From the NCBI GenBank assembly GCA_016207095.1, contig JACQQF010000027.1, positions 1-64,000 of the forward strand: a DNA stretch of 64,000 nucleotides, in the 5' to 3' direction. Below are positions 28,591 to 37,826 of the stretch, one piece after another; the stretch's first letter is position 1, and every line of letters begins with the position of its first letter. Below the pieces are notes generated by a model. The model was not told where the DNA came from and did no database searches. It saw nothing but the letters and a program-made list of their open reading frames with translations. The translations under genes and the position numbers were made by a program. The DNA is from Candidatus Methylomirabilota bacterium. GTDB lineage: Bacteria > Methylomirabilota > Methylomirabilia > Methylomirabilales > Methylomirabilaceae.

Positions 28591-28947
28591 TTATCGAGCG
28601 CGCCCTATCCTCCGAGGTCGCGATCTGCTCTCGCTATCCAGGATGTCGCTGACCCAGGTGAAGGCTGCGACTGTGGTTGGCAAACCGAGAGTCGGGATCG
28701 CAAGGAGGACCGCATGTCTGATCTCTTGCGGCGACGCCCCCGCATGAAGCGCCTTGCGGACGTGCGAGTGGACGGCGCCCTCGGAACGAGCCGCGATCGA
28801 CATCCCGAGCTTGATCAGCTCGCGCGTCTTGGCATCCAAGGGACCCGACATGTGGCAGGCTTGGCCGAGACGTTCGTAGGCGGCGTAGGCCTTGGGAAAC
28901 TCCTTGGTGAATCGTTGGAAAGGTGCGGCTGTCGGCTTCGGCGGCAT
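28591..28947 (-). CDS. Carboxymuconolactone decarboxylase/AhpD-family protein
   Basis: TRELIKLGMSIAARSEGAVHSHVRKALHAGASPQEIRHAVLLAIPTLG. Confidence 0.85.
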   Translation of the reverse strand: MPPKPTAAPFQRFTKEFPKAYAAYERLGQACHMSGPLDAKTRELIKLGMSIAARSEGAVHSHVRKALHAGASPQEIRHAVLLAIPTLGLPTTVAAFTWVSDILDSESRSRPRRIGRAR

Positions 28948-29022
28948 CGGTTCCCCCTTTCAGAATTGGAGATGAGCGTTCCTGTCGAACCCGGTTCCTC
29001 ACGGTGCGTCCGGGCCCCCATT

Positions 29023-29248
29023 TCATCGAGCGAAGATGACATCGCAAGCCCGAGGACCTATTCCGGAGATCTGGTCTACGATTTTTCCGGAATCGAGATC
29101 CAACACAAAGATGGTGCTTTCTCTTGCGGTCCAGGGCGAAATCCAACCCGCACAGCCTCTTGGCGACCGGGATGCTTCCGGTGACCGTCTCGGAGGTGGG
29201 GTTAAACTCGTAGATTCTACCATCCTTCATGTCCGTGAGGTAGAGCAT
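29023..29248 (-). pseudogene. Remnant of a YVTN/beta-propeller protein, frameshifted
   Basis: MLYLTDMKDGRIYEFNPTSETVTGSIPVAKRLCGLDFAL in one frame continues as STIFVLDLDSGKIVDQISGIGPRACDVIFAR in another. Confidence 0.6.
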
Positions 29249-29381
29249 TTGTCGGTGAAGCAGGAAGGGAGGCTCTTGTGACCCTGATGCTTGTCACACT
29301 CACAGTAGCAGTAGAGAATGAGGGGGGCCTTGCACTGTCACGATCTCAATCCAGCCAATTCCTGCAGTCCGCGCCGGTTCT

Positions 29382-30560
29382 CTATCGCTCGACGACCATG
29401 GCGATCCCCTGCCCTCCGCCGATGCACAAGGTGGCCAGTCCGACGTGCTTATCCAGGCGCTTCATGCCGTAGAGGAGGGTCACGAGGAGTCGGCAGCCGC
29501 TCGCCCCGATGGGATGCCCAAGGGCCACGGCGCCGCCATTGATGTTGGTGCGCTCCGGCTTGAACTTGAGGGCCTTCGCGACGCACAGGGCCTGAACCGC
29601 GAAGGCCTCATTTGCCTCGACGAGATCGATCTCGTCAATCGACAGCCCTGTCTTCTCCAGGACCTTCTTGACGGCTGCGATGGGACCGGTCCCCATGATC
29701 TGGGGATCGACCCCGGCCGTCGCATATGCCCGGATGCTCGCCAGGGGGGCGACATCCTCGGCCTCAGCCTTCTCTCTCGCCATCAGCACAACCGCTGCCG
29801 CCCCATCGCTGATCCCAGAGGCTGTTCCCGAGGTCACCGTCCCTTCCTTCTTGAAGGCCGGGCGCAGGCCGGCCATGGCCTCCGGGGTGGGCCTGGTGCG
29901 GGGGAATTCATCCACGTCGAAAATGAATGGGCTTCCCCGCTTCTGGGGGATCTCGATGGGAACGATCTCCTCCCGAAACGCCTGCTGATCGATCGCCGCC
30001 AAAGCCCTCCGAATGCTTTCGTTGGCAAAGGCATCCTGATCCTCGCGCCCGATCCGGAAGCGCTCGGCGAGGTTCTCGGCCGTGATCCCCATGTGGACCT
30101 GGCTGAACGCATCGAGGAGGCCGTCTTTGAGCATCGAATCCACGACCGTTTCATCGCCCATTCGAAAGCCCCAACGGCCCTTCGGAATCAGGTAGGGCGC
30201 ATTCGTCATGCTCTCCGTGCCGCCGGCAACCACCACATCGCTCTCGCCAACGGAGATGGCGAGCGCCCCCAACGCGACGGCCTTGAGCCCCGAGCCGCAC
30301 AGCTTGTTGATGGTGTAGGACGGAACCTCCACCGGGATGCCCGCCCTCACCGCGCACTGGCGGGCCGGGTTTTCTCCGAGCCCCGCCTGAAGCACGTTCC
30401 CCATGATTACCTCGTCCACCGATCCCGGCGTGAGATCGGCCCGTTTCAGCGCCTCCCGGACAACGATCGCTCCCAGGTCGGTGGCCGAGAACTCCTTCAG
30501 GCTGCCGCCGAATGTGCCGATGGCCGTTCTGGCAGCCCCAACGATGACGACGTCCCTCAT
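29382..30560 (-). CDS. Acetyl-CoA C-acetyltransferase (thiolase)
   Basis: NKLCGSGLKAVALG, GGTESMTNAPYL, NINGGAVALGHPIGASG, CIGGGQGIAMVVER. Confidence 0.95.
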   Translation of the reverse strand: MRDVVIVGAARTAIGTFGGSLKEFSATDLGAIVVREALKRADLTPGSVDEVIMGNVLQAGLGENPARQCAVRAGIPVEVPSYTINKLCGSGLKAVALGALAISVGESDVVVAGGTESMTNAPYLIPKGRWGFRMGDETVVDSMLKDGLLDAFSQVHMGITAENLAERFRIGREDQDAFANESIRRALAAIDQQAFREEIVPIEIPQKRGSPFIFDVDEFPRTRPTPEAMAGLRPAFKKEGTVTSGTASGISDGAAAVVLMAREKAEAEDVAPLASIRAYATAGVDPQIMGTGPIAAVKKVLEKTGLSIDEIDLVEANEAFAVQALCVAKALKFKPERTNINGGAVALGHPIGASGCRLLVTLLYGMKRLDKHVGLATLCIGGGQGIAMVVER

Positions 30561-30594
30561 GGTCGTTCCCGTGCGCCAACAACCTGACCAGGCA

Positions 30595-31041
30595 TCACAG
30601 ATCGACGACAGTCACAGTCCGGCGAGCGTAATCCGGCGCGATCCGTTCAAGGGTGGCCGTCTCAACGATCTCGACGAAAGCCTTCAAAAGGTCCGTCTCG
30701 GTGATGATTCCGACCAGCTTTCCCTCCCTTTGCACTGGCAATCCACCGATGCGATGGGTCACCATCAGTTTCGCCGCCTCTTGAACCCGTGTGGCTGGGG
30801 TGACCATGATGAGGTTTCTCGTCATGATCTCGCCCACCTTGACCTGCCCCAGCGAGGAAGCGGGCGCAGCCGACCGGATGTCACGGTCGGTGATAATCCC
30901 CACCGGGTTGCCGTCCTCGACGACCGGCAGGTGCCGGATCCGATGGTGATCGAGGAGGGACCTAGCCTTGGCCAAGCTGGCACCTGGACCGATGGTGATA
31001 AACCGTGGACTCATCCGGTCCTTCACGAGCATCACGAGCAT
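30595..31041 (-). CDS. CBS-domain pair protein
   Basis: IRHLPVVEDGNPVGIITDRDIRSA and IGGLPVQREGKLVGIITETDLL. Confidence 0.85.
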   Translation of the reverse strand: MLVMLVKDRMSPRFITIGPGASLAKARSLLDHHRIRHLPVVEDGNPVGIITDRDIRSAAPASSLGQVKVGEIMTRNLIMVTPATRVQEAAKLMVTHRIGGLPVQREGKLVGIITETDLLKAFVEIVETATLERIAPDYARRTVTVVDL

Positions 31042-31171
31042 CTCGATCCTCCTTTGCCTCTACCCGCTGCCGGTCTTGCGCCGGTGTCCTGCTGACAGAC
31101 TTTGACCGTCCTTAGCGCGTAGATATCCTCTTTCCCTTCGCTTCCAGAGGCGAGGGACCGGGTCATTCCGA

Positions 31172-32857
31172 CTATCGCAATCCAGCCAATTCTTGCAGGC
31201 GCCGCCAGTTTTGCCGCCGATCGGCTTGGGCGGCCAGAAGCGCCTCGGAGGGGCGACCATTGTGATCGAACTGCTTGGCGAAGCGCCCCTCCGTCCTGGC
31301 GAAGGCGAGGAAGTCGATCACCTCGCCTGTCGTTGGCACCTTGTACCAGTCGTCAGTCACCGCCGGGTTGCTGACCAGGCTGAGCCGCTCTTTGGTCTTC
31401 TCCCCCCTGCGGGGATCATAGACAAAAAGCGGAAATGCTCGCGAATCGACCGCCAGCTTGGCCTGATGTGAGGACCGGTCGTCCGCCACGCCGTGCTCGG
31501 GCTGGCAGGTCGTATAGACATTCACCACGGCCGGGCCACGGTACTCATTGGCCGCTATGATGGCGCGGTAAAAATGGTTGATGTGGGCCGCCGTGGTCTG
31601 CGCGACAAAGGTATCCGGGTGCATCATTGCGATCAGCGCTAACTCTTTTCGCCGCTCCTGCTTCCCCGGCACCGACTTGCCGAAGCTGGCCATTTTCGCG
31701 TCCTGGCCGGTATAGGTGGCCGTGGAAGCCTGGCCGCCGGTATTCGAGTAAACCTGGGTATCCAGGATCAGCACCTTGATGTCCATCCCCGAGGCCAGCA
31801 TCCGCGACAGCGACTGGAAGCCGATGTCGTACATCGCGCCGTCCCCCCCGATGACCCAGAGTTTCTTCTCCTGCCATCCGCGCTGATCCCACTTGCCCCG
31901 GATGCCCATCGCCACGGCCGGCGCGTTCTCGAACAAGGAGTTGGTCCAGGGAACCAGGAACGGGTTGTACGGATAGGTCGAGCTGTAGACCGTGTTGCAC
32001 CCTGTCGCCGCCACGATCCCGATCCGCTCCGCGCCGTGAACGAATCCGGTCGCGGCCAACATCATCCGGATCGCCGTCGCCTCACCACACCCCATGCACG
32101 AGCCTGCCCCGCCGACGTACAGCAGCGCCGCCTCTTCGGCCAGCATCATGTCCGCCAGCGCTCGCTCGTTGATGTAGCCGGCAGGGGTAGGGCCGACCTG
32201 GCGAAAGAAGTTAAAGTGGCTTCGGTAGAGGGGAAGCGTCTTCTCGTCCTTCTTCACCATGGTGAGGGCATGATAGCCGAGGGCAGCGCAGACCTCGACG
32301 CACTCGGCGCACCCCTTGCACTTGGTCGGATCGATGAAGATGCCGAAAAGCGCTCCCTCCTCCCCCTTCTTCTCGTAGACGTCGCAGTATTTCCTCGTCA
32401 CCGCCCACTGAGCCCGGATCCCCTCCCGCTCCCGATCCTCGGTGATGGCGTTCAGTTCGGCCTCCAGGCGCGACCTGGGGATGGCCTTCCCCAGGATGGC
32501 GGTGTCGGGACATTCCGTCACGCAGGCCATGCAGCCGACACACCTCTCTCGGTCGAACTGGGGGATCTCGGGCGCAATGTAGCTGAAGTCTCGCAGGGCA
32601 CCGGTTCCGGGCGGGATCAAACTGCGGGCGACCCCGACATCAGCCGGTAGGCTTCGCTCTCCGGTCCCGGCCGCGTACGCCCCGATGATCCGCTCGTTGA
32701 AGTCGCCCACGTACTGCTCGATGTCCAGCTCTAGGAGCCCGGTCGGCAGCAAGGAGCTCTCGTGGAGCTCTTTCTCAAGCCCGCGATCCTTCGTCCCGGT
32801 GACCTGGGTGACGTGCTCCTCATCCAGGGGGTTGTATAGCGGCTCTTGGTCTGTCAT
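31172..32857 (-). CDS. porB: Pyruvate:ferredoxin oxidoreductase, delta+beta part (2x4Fe-4S plus TPP domain)
   Basis: CVGCMACVTECP and CKGCAECVEVC clusters; GDGAMYDIGFQSLSRMLASGMDIKVLILDTQVYSNTGGQASTAT. Confidence 0.93.
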   Translation of the reverse strand: MTDQEPLYNPLDEEHVTQVTGTKDRGLEKELHESSLLPTGLLELDIEQYVGDFNERIIGAYAAGTGERSLPADVGVARSLIPPGTGALRDFSYIAPEIPQFDRERCVGCMACVTECPDTAILGKAIPRSRLEAELNAITEDREREGIRAQWAVTRKYCDVYEKKGEEGALFGIFIDPTKCKGCAECVEVCAALGYHALTMVKKDEKTLPLYRSHFNFFRQVGPTPAGYINERALADMMLAEEAALLYVGGAGSCMGCGEATAIRMMLAATGFVHGAERIGIVAATGCNTVYSSTYPYNPFLVPWTNSLFENAPAVAMGIRGKWDQRGWQEKKLWVIGGDGAMYDIGFQSLSRMLASGMDIKVLILDTQVYSNTGGQASTATYTGQDAKMASFGKSVPGKQERRKELALIAMMHPDTFVAQTTAAHINHFYRAIIAANEYRGPAVVNVYTTCQPEHGVADDRSSHQAKLAVDSRAFPLFVYDPRRGEKTKERLSLVSNPAVTDDWYKVPTTGEVIDFLAFARTEGRFAKQFDHNGRPSEALLAAQADRRQNWRRLQELAGLR

Positions 32858-32880
32858 GGCTGAACCTTTCTTCTGTACAG

Positions 32881-33282
32881 TCACAACCTCCTGACGAGAT
32901 CGGTCACCGAGAGAATGCCGATCGGCTTCTCGTGAGTCCCGTGCCTCTCGGTCACTACCAGCCGGTGGATCTTCCTGTCGTGGAGACACGCCGCGGCGTC
33001 AGCAAGCGGCGTGGTATCCGAGACGCTGACGACCGGGGAGCTCATGAGGTGCCTAGCGGTCAGTCCACGCCAGTGCTTGAGATACGGCTCGACAAATCTG
33101 GCGTTGACGAGATCGGTGCGGGAGATCACGCCGATGGCGTCTCCTGCCTCGCCCACCACCACCAGGGCGCTGATATCGTGTGCCTTCATCGCGTCGGCCA
33201 CCGCCTGGATGGTCGCCTCAGGTCCACACGTGATCACACCCCGGTGCATCCAGTCCTTGACCAGCTCTTCCGCCATTGGCAT
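32881..33282 (-). CDS. CBS-domain pair protein
   Basis: ISALVVVGEAGDAIGVISRTDLVNA and IHRLVVTERHGTHEKPIGILSVTDLVRRL. Confidence 0.85.
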   Translation of the reverse strand: MPMAEELVKDWMHRGVITCGPEATIQAVADAMKAHDISALVVVGEAGDAIGVISRTDLVNARFVEPYLKHWRGLTARHLMSSPVVSVSDTTPLADAAACLHDRKIHRLVVTERHGTHEKPIGILSVTDLVRRL

Positions 33283-33284
33283 CC

Positions 33285-35258
33285 CTATGCTGCCAGCCCC
33301 ACCCCCGCCATCATCTCCACCGGGACTTCGAAGACCTCGGTATAGCCTCGCTTCACCGCGGCCAGGTTGTCCTGAACCACCTGCTCACCCCGCCTGCCGA
33401 AATATTTTCGCAGCGATCGCTCTACCGCGGAGAAGACCTGCTCCTCGGAGAGACGCTGCTCCCGGAGAAACGGCGTGCAGCGGAGGAAGATCCCCAACAG
33501 GACAATCCCCTGCATTCGCTGCTCAAGATCGGGAGAGCTGGAGACCTCGCGTGCGATCTTTACGGTGTCCAGGGCAAGGACCCGGATGCGCCGCTCCCGG
33601 CTGATCTTCTTCGCATAGTCAGGGATCCGAGCCCAGACCTCCTCCGGCGTCGTCTTGTCGGTCTGGATAAAGACCATGCCCCCTTCCGCCAAGCCGGCCA
33701 GCGGGTTACCAAGATTAAAGGCATTGATGTCGTTGAGCGGCACGAAATCGACCTGTGTGAGCTCGCAATGGGTACGGATTCGCTCTTTGGCTACGGTCAG
33801 GTAGTATGTGGTGGGCAGTCCCTTTTTCTCCGAGCCGTATTTTGGGTAGGCCTGGACCTTCAAGCCGAAGAGGTCGCCGACGATAGTGGCGATCACCTTG
33901 TTGGTCGTCACCGATCCGAATCCGCCGACCGAATGGCCGCGCATCGAGAAGGCGCCGGCCGGCTGGACGTCCGGATCTTCGGAGGGCAAGAGCGCCAAGC
34001 CGTGCTTGATCCCCAGGACGAAGTAGCGAGGCCCACCAGCGTCGCGCCGCATGTTGTCAAGAACCGCCACGAAGTCCCCGGGGCGGATGTCCCTGCTCCC
34101 GAGGCCGGCAGACCCCGAGTAGATGACCGGGATGCGTTCGATTGCCGGGTACCCGGGGGCGCCCGTCAGCGCATCGGCGAACGCCGCCTTGATCTCGGCG
34201 GTGAGAGGGTTCGACTGGGCGGTGGGATTGTCCATCCGCTCGAGGACCGCCATAGCCCTGAGGTGCTTCGTCGCCTCGACGATCTGCGGGCCAGGAAATG
34301 GGCGAAAGCAGGTCACGTGGAGGGCGCCAGCTCGAACTGCGCGGCGAGCCCGGAGGTAATCGACGGTGGCCATGGCGGTCTCGACCATCCCCCCCATCCC
34401 CACGATGGCATATTCCGCGTCCTCCAGTCGGTATGGCTCGACGACGCCGTAGCGGCGGCCCGTCAGCAGATAGAACCGCTCCACCGTCCGCTCGACGATC
34501 GCCGGAAGACGATCGTAGAAGAACCGCTGGGCGATCTTTCCCTTCATGTAGCTGTCCTGATTCTGGACGACGCCGCTCATGATCGGCTTGGATGGGTTCA
34601 TGAGGTTGCGCAGGCGTGTGGCGGCGTATGGGTCCCCGATGAACTCCTTCATCAGCTCGGGCTCAGGGAGCAGGACGTTCTCGAGTGTGTGGGTCGTGAG
34701 GAAGCCGTCCTGCACAGTCATGAAGGGGGTTTCGCCCTCTTCTGCGGCGCGCCTCGCAATGAGGGCCAGATCGCCGGCATCCTGGGCGTTCTTGGCAAAG
34801 AGGATGCCCCAGCCGGTGTCAGCCACGGCCATCACGTCGTCGTGACCTGCGTGGACGTTCAGGGACTGAGAGGTGAGGGCGCGGGCGCCGATGTGAAAGA
34901 CAGCCGGGAGACGCTTCCCGGCGATGGTGTAGAGGACCTCCTTCATCAGGACCAGCCCCTGACCGGAGGTAAAGTTCGAGACTCGCCCCCCGGCCAGGGC
35001 AAAACCCTCACACGAGGACGCGGAGCTATGCTCTGACTCGGGCTCGATGAAGAAGAGCGGCTCACCCCAGAGGTTGCGTTTGCCATTCGCGACCTCCGTC
35101 TGGTACCCGGTCCCCATGTTGGTGGAGGGTGTGATCGGATAGGCACAGGCCCCCTGGGTGATATGGGAATCGACCCAGACCACGGCGGCCGACCCGTCCG
35201 CCGTGGCCGGAATGCCGGGATAGGGGAATGTCGCTACGTCATGCCCGAGATCCGTCAT
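33285..35258 (-). CDS. porA: Pyruvate:ferredoxin oxidoreductase, alpha+gamma part
   Basis: AYPITPSTNMGTGYQTEVANGKRNLWG, SGQGLVLMKEVLYTIAGKRLPAVFHIGAR. Confidence 0.93.
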   Translation of the reverse strand: MTDLGHDVATFPYPGIPATADGSAAVVWVDSHITQGACAYPITPSTNMGTGYQTEVANGKRNLWGEPLFFIEPESEHSSASSCEGFALAGGRVSNFTSGQGLVLMKEVLYTIAGKRLPAVFHIGARALTSQSLNVHAGHDDVMAVADTGWGILFAKNAQDAGDLALIARRAAEEGETPFMTVQDGFLTTHTLENVLLPEPELMKEFIGDPYAATRLRNLMNPSKPIMSGVVQNQDSYMKGKIAQRFFYDRLPAIVERTVERFYLLTGRRYGVVEPYRLEDAEYAIVGMGGMVETAMATVDYLRARRAVRAGALHVTCFRPFPGPQIVEATKHLRAMAVLERMDNPTAQSNPLTAEIKAAFADALTGAPGYPAIERIPVIYSGSAGLGSRDIRPGDFVAVLDNMRRDAGGPRYFVLGIKHGLALLPSEDPDVQPAGAFSMRGHSVGGFGSVTTNKVIATIVGDLFGLKVQAYPKYGSEKKGLPTTYYLTVAKERIRTHCELTQVDFVPLNDINAFNLGNPLAGLAEGGMVFIQTDKTTPEEVWARIPDYAKKISRERRIRVLALDTVKIAREVSSSPDLEQRMQGIVLLGIFLRCTPFLREQRLSEEQVFSAVERSLRKYFGRRGEQVVQDNLAAVKRGYTEVFEVPVEMMAGVGLAA

Positions 35259-35303
35259 GTGACCCTCCCCGCGATCGGGCCTTCGAAGGATCGGCGCGGG
35301 TGA

Positions 35304-35738
35304 TCATGCCTGGTCTTCCGCCTCGGGGGCCTGCTCTCCGCGGACTAGTATCTCCAGGAGGTCTGCCTGGGTCACGATCCCGACCAGTTGATTCCCATCC
35401 ACCACGGGAAGACAGCCGATCTTCTCGCTAACCATCACCTTGGCTGCCTCACGGATCGTCGTGGTGGGGGAGGCCGTGATCAGCTTGCGCGACATGACCT
35501 CCAATACCTTCAGCTCGTCCATGAACTCCTGTCTTTCGCTGATTGTCAGCGGCGACTTGGAGGAGGGTGCTGCCTGTCGGAGGTCGCGGTCGGTGACGAT
35601 TCCCACCAGACGTTTGCCATCCACCACCAGCAGGTGCCGTATCCGATGCTGGTCCAGAATTCGGCGGGCCCTGCGAAGGGAGGCCTGCTTGTCCACCGTG
35701 ACCAGATCCCGATTCATGATCTCCGAGAGCTGTGCCAT
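35304..35738 (-). CDS. CBS-domain pair protein
   Basis: IRHLLVVDGKRLVGIVTDRDLRQA and IGCLPVVDGNQLVGIVTQADLLEIL. Confidence 0.85.
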   Translation of the reverse strand: MAQLSEIMNRDLVTVDKQASLRRARRILDQHRIRHLLVVDGKRLVGIVTDRDLRQAAPSSKSPLTISERQEFMDELKVLEVMSRKLITASPTTTIREAAKVMVSEKIGCLPVVDGNQLVGIVTQADLLEILVRGEQAPEAEDQA

Positions 35739-35755
35739 TTCTCGCCTCGCCTGCC

Positions 35756-36865
35756 TTACCGCAGTCTGATCCCGCCGGGCCGCTTGCCGACCGGAATCCG
35801 CCCCGCCGGCTCCTGCGTGAGCAGGTTGATCACTGAGATGTCATCCGATCCGGTGTTGGCCACAAACGCATACCGGCCGTCGCCAGAGATCACGATGTCG
35901 TGAGGACGGGTCCCGACGGGGATCATCTTTACCACGGCGCTGGTTCGTGTAGAGATCACCGAGAGATCGTTGGAGCCGATGTTGGTAACATAGATGTAGT
36001 GTCCCGATGGGGTGATGTCGGCATCGCTGGGCTCTTTCCCCACCGGGACTGTCGCCATCACCTGGCGGCTCGCCATCTGGATCACGCTCAGGTTATTCGA
36101 CCCTCGGTTCAGGACGTAGGCGAAGCTCCCGCCGGGGCCGAATACCAGATGGTACGGGTCGTCACCGACGGGAATCCGGCGCATCACCTTATGGGTCCCC
36201 ATCTCGATGACAGTGATATTGTTCGAACCGGCTCCTGAGACCAGCAGGTACTTCCCATCGGTGGAGATCGCGACAGCATACGGCTTGACGCCTGCCGGGA
36301 GCTCCGATGCGACGACATGTAACGACAGGTTCAGCACGGCGACCGTATTAGAGCGCTCACTGGGGACGTAGGCGTGGCCCCCATCCGGGGCGATCTCGAT
36401 CTTGGTGGGGAGCTCCCCCACCGGGATCAGCGCGACCCGTCTCCCGGTGGCGACCTCGATGACGGTGACTCGGCTCTCGAGGCTATTGGTCACGTAGGCA
36501 TAGGTCCCGCCATATCCGAATAGGGCTTGCCCCCCTGGACCCGTGGCGTCAGGCACGACAGCGACGACGGTGTGCGCCGGAAGAGCCAGGATCCAGACCT
36601 CCTTGGAGCGAGCGCAGGTCACGAGTGCGTAGCTCCTATCGGGGCTGATTGCAACGTGCTGCGGCCCGGCGCCCACCGGGATGGTGGCCGTCACCTTCAT
36701 CGATCCGACATCGATGACCGAGACCGTATCCGAGCCTTCGTTCGCAACATAGACCGTCTGGGACCCGCGGGCACCTGGCTGATACGAGAGAACGCTCGAA
36801 AGGGAGAAAAGCAACCAGGCTACCGCCGGAAGACCGATGCTGACCGCGCGTCGAATCCTGGTCAC
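35756..36865 (-). CDS. YVTN-family beta-propeller protein
   Basis: Repeated VYVANEGSDTVSVIDVGSMKVTATIPVG-type units. Confidence 0.9.
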   Translation of the reverse strand: MTRIRRAVSIGLPAVAWLLFSLSSVLSYQPGARGSQTVYVANEGSDTVSVIDVGSMKVTATIPVGAGPQHVAISPDRSYALVTCARSKEVWILALPAHTVVAVVPDATGPGGQALFGYGGTYAYVTNSLESRVTVIEVATGRRVALIPVGELPTKIEIAPDGGHAYVPSERSNTVAVLNLSLHVVASELPAGVKPYAVAISTDGKYLLVSGAGSNNITVIEMGTHKVMRRIPVGDDPYHLVFGPGGSFAYVLNRGSNNLSVIQMASRQVMATVPVGKEPSDADITPSGHYIYVTNIGSNDLSVISTRTSAVVKMIPVGTRPHDIVISGDGRYAFVANTGSDDISVINLLTQEPAGRIPVGKRPGGIRLR

Positions 36866-37305
36866 GTCACTGATCCTTTCTCCGCCCCCGATCCGGTTTT
36901 CGGAGCGCCTTCATCGATCCCCGATGCGAGTCGTTTGCCTGGCGCAAGGGCGGTCCGCACAACCTGGTCGAGTTCCTCTAAATCAAACGGCTTGAGGAGG
37001 TAATAGAACACACCGTGCTGAAGGACCTGGCGACCCGTTTCGATCGAATGATCGCCGGACAGGACAATCACGGGCAGCCGAGGCCGGATCTTTCGAAGGA
37101 TCTCAACGGTCTTTGTCCCGGACGGCTCCTGGAGTGACAGGTCCACAATAACCAATCTAATGTTGTCCTCGGCGACGGCCAGCAGAACATCGCTACCCCG
37201 CTCAACGGCGGCGGCCCGATACCCCTGAGCCGATAGCCAATCAATAATCTGCTGCTTGGTTGATGGCTCTGGTGTCGCGATCAGGATTATCCGATGATCC
37301 TTCAT
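36862..37305 (-). CDS. Single-domain response regulator receiver protein
   Basis: LVIVDLSLQEPSG phosphoacceptor region, K at LKPFDLEEL; start 37305 chosen because the sigma54-like promoter lies at 37339-37354. Confidence 0.8.
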   Translation of the reverse strand: MKDHRIILIATPEPSTKQQIIDWLSAQGYRAAAVERGSDVLLAVAEDNIRLVIVDLSLQEPSGTKTVEILRKIRPRLPVIVLSGDHSIETGRQVLQHGVFYYLLKPFDLEELDQVVRTALAPGKRLASGIDEGAPKTGSGAEKGSVT

Positions 37306-37338
37306 CCCAGTCAGTCCCAGTCTCCTCCGTGTCTTGGG

Positions 37339-37354
37339 AGCAATAGGGATGCCA
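37339..37354 (-). promoter_or_regulatory. Sigma54 (-24/-12) promoter upstream of the receiver-YVTN-CBS-por operon
   Basis: Minus strand TGGCATCCCTATTGCT. Confidence 0.8.
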
Positions 37355-37826
37355 ACACTCGAGGAAGCCACCCGACCCGGAATTCAGGCTCTAACTCTTT
37401 GAATCCATTAGCGTCTGCTGAGAACCCGATGCCTGCCAGTCGCCAGATAGCTCGGCGCCTCTCTTCGGGGTTGGGAAGAGCTGCCCCACTTTGGAGAGAG
37501 GGAATGTGATAACCGATTGAAAACTAAAGAAAGGGATTTTGGGACAGCCATGCCCCACGAAGAGACCGGATGTCCCGCAGAGGGAAGCGTACTCGGCACC
37601 CTGTAATCGTGTTTTATAGTCCTCTAGTGATCGAGCAGTTCGTACAACAACAGCCGATTCGCAGACCTGCGCGTCCCTATATCGCTGGGCCGATGATGTT
37701 GAAACGGAAGCAGTGTCCTGGGTGATACAGTAGGGTCAGAAGATCCCCTGGCGCCAGTCTATACGGGGGGGAGAAGGGTGAGGTGAGTAGGTGGAGGGTT
37801 TCAGGCGCGTGTGTGGATAATCCGGG

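Noticed and set aside
28634-29248. 204-aa minus-strand ORF
   Set aside because: Composite of a propeller remnant and out-of-frame reading through the CMD gene.
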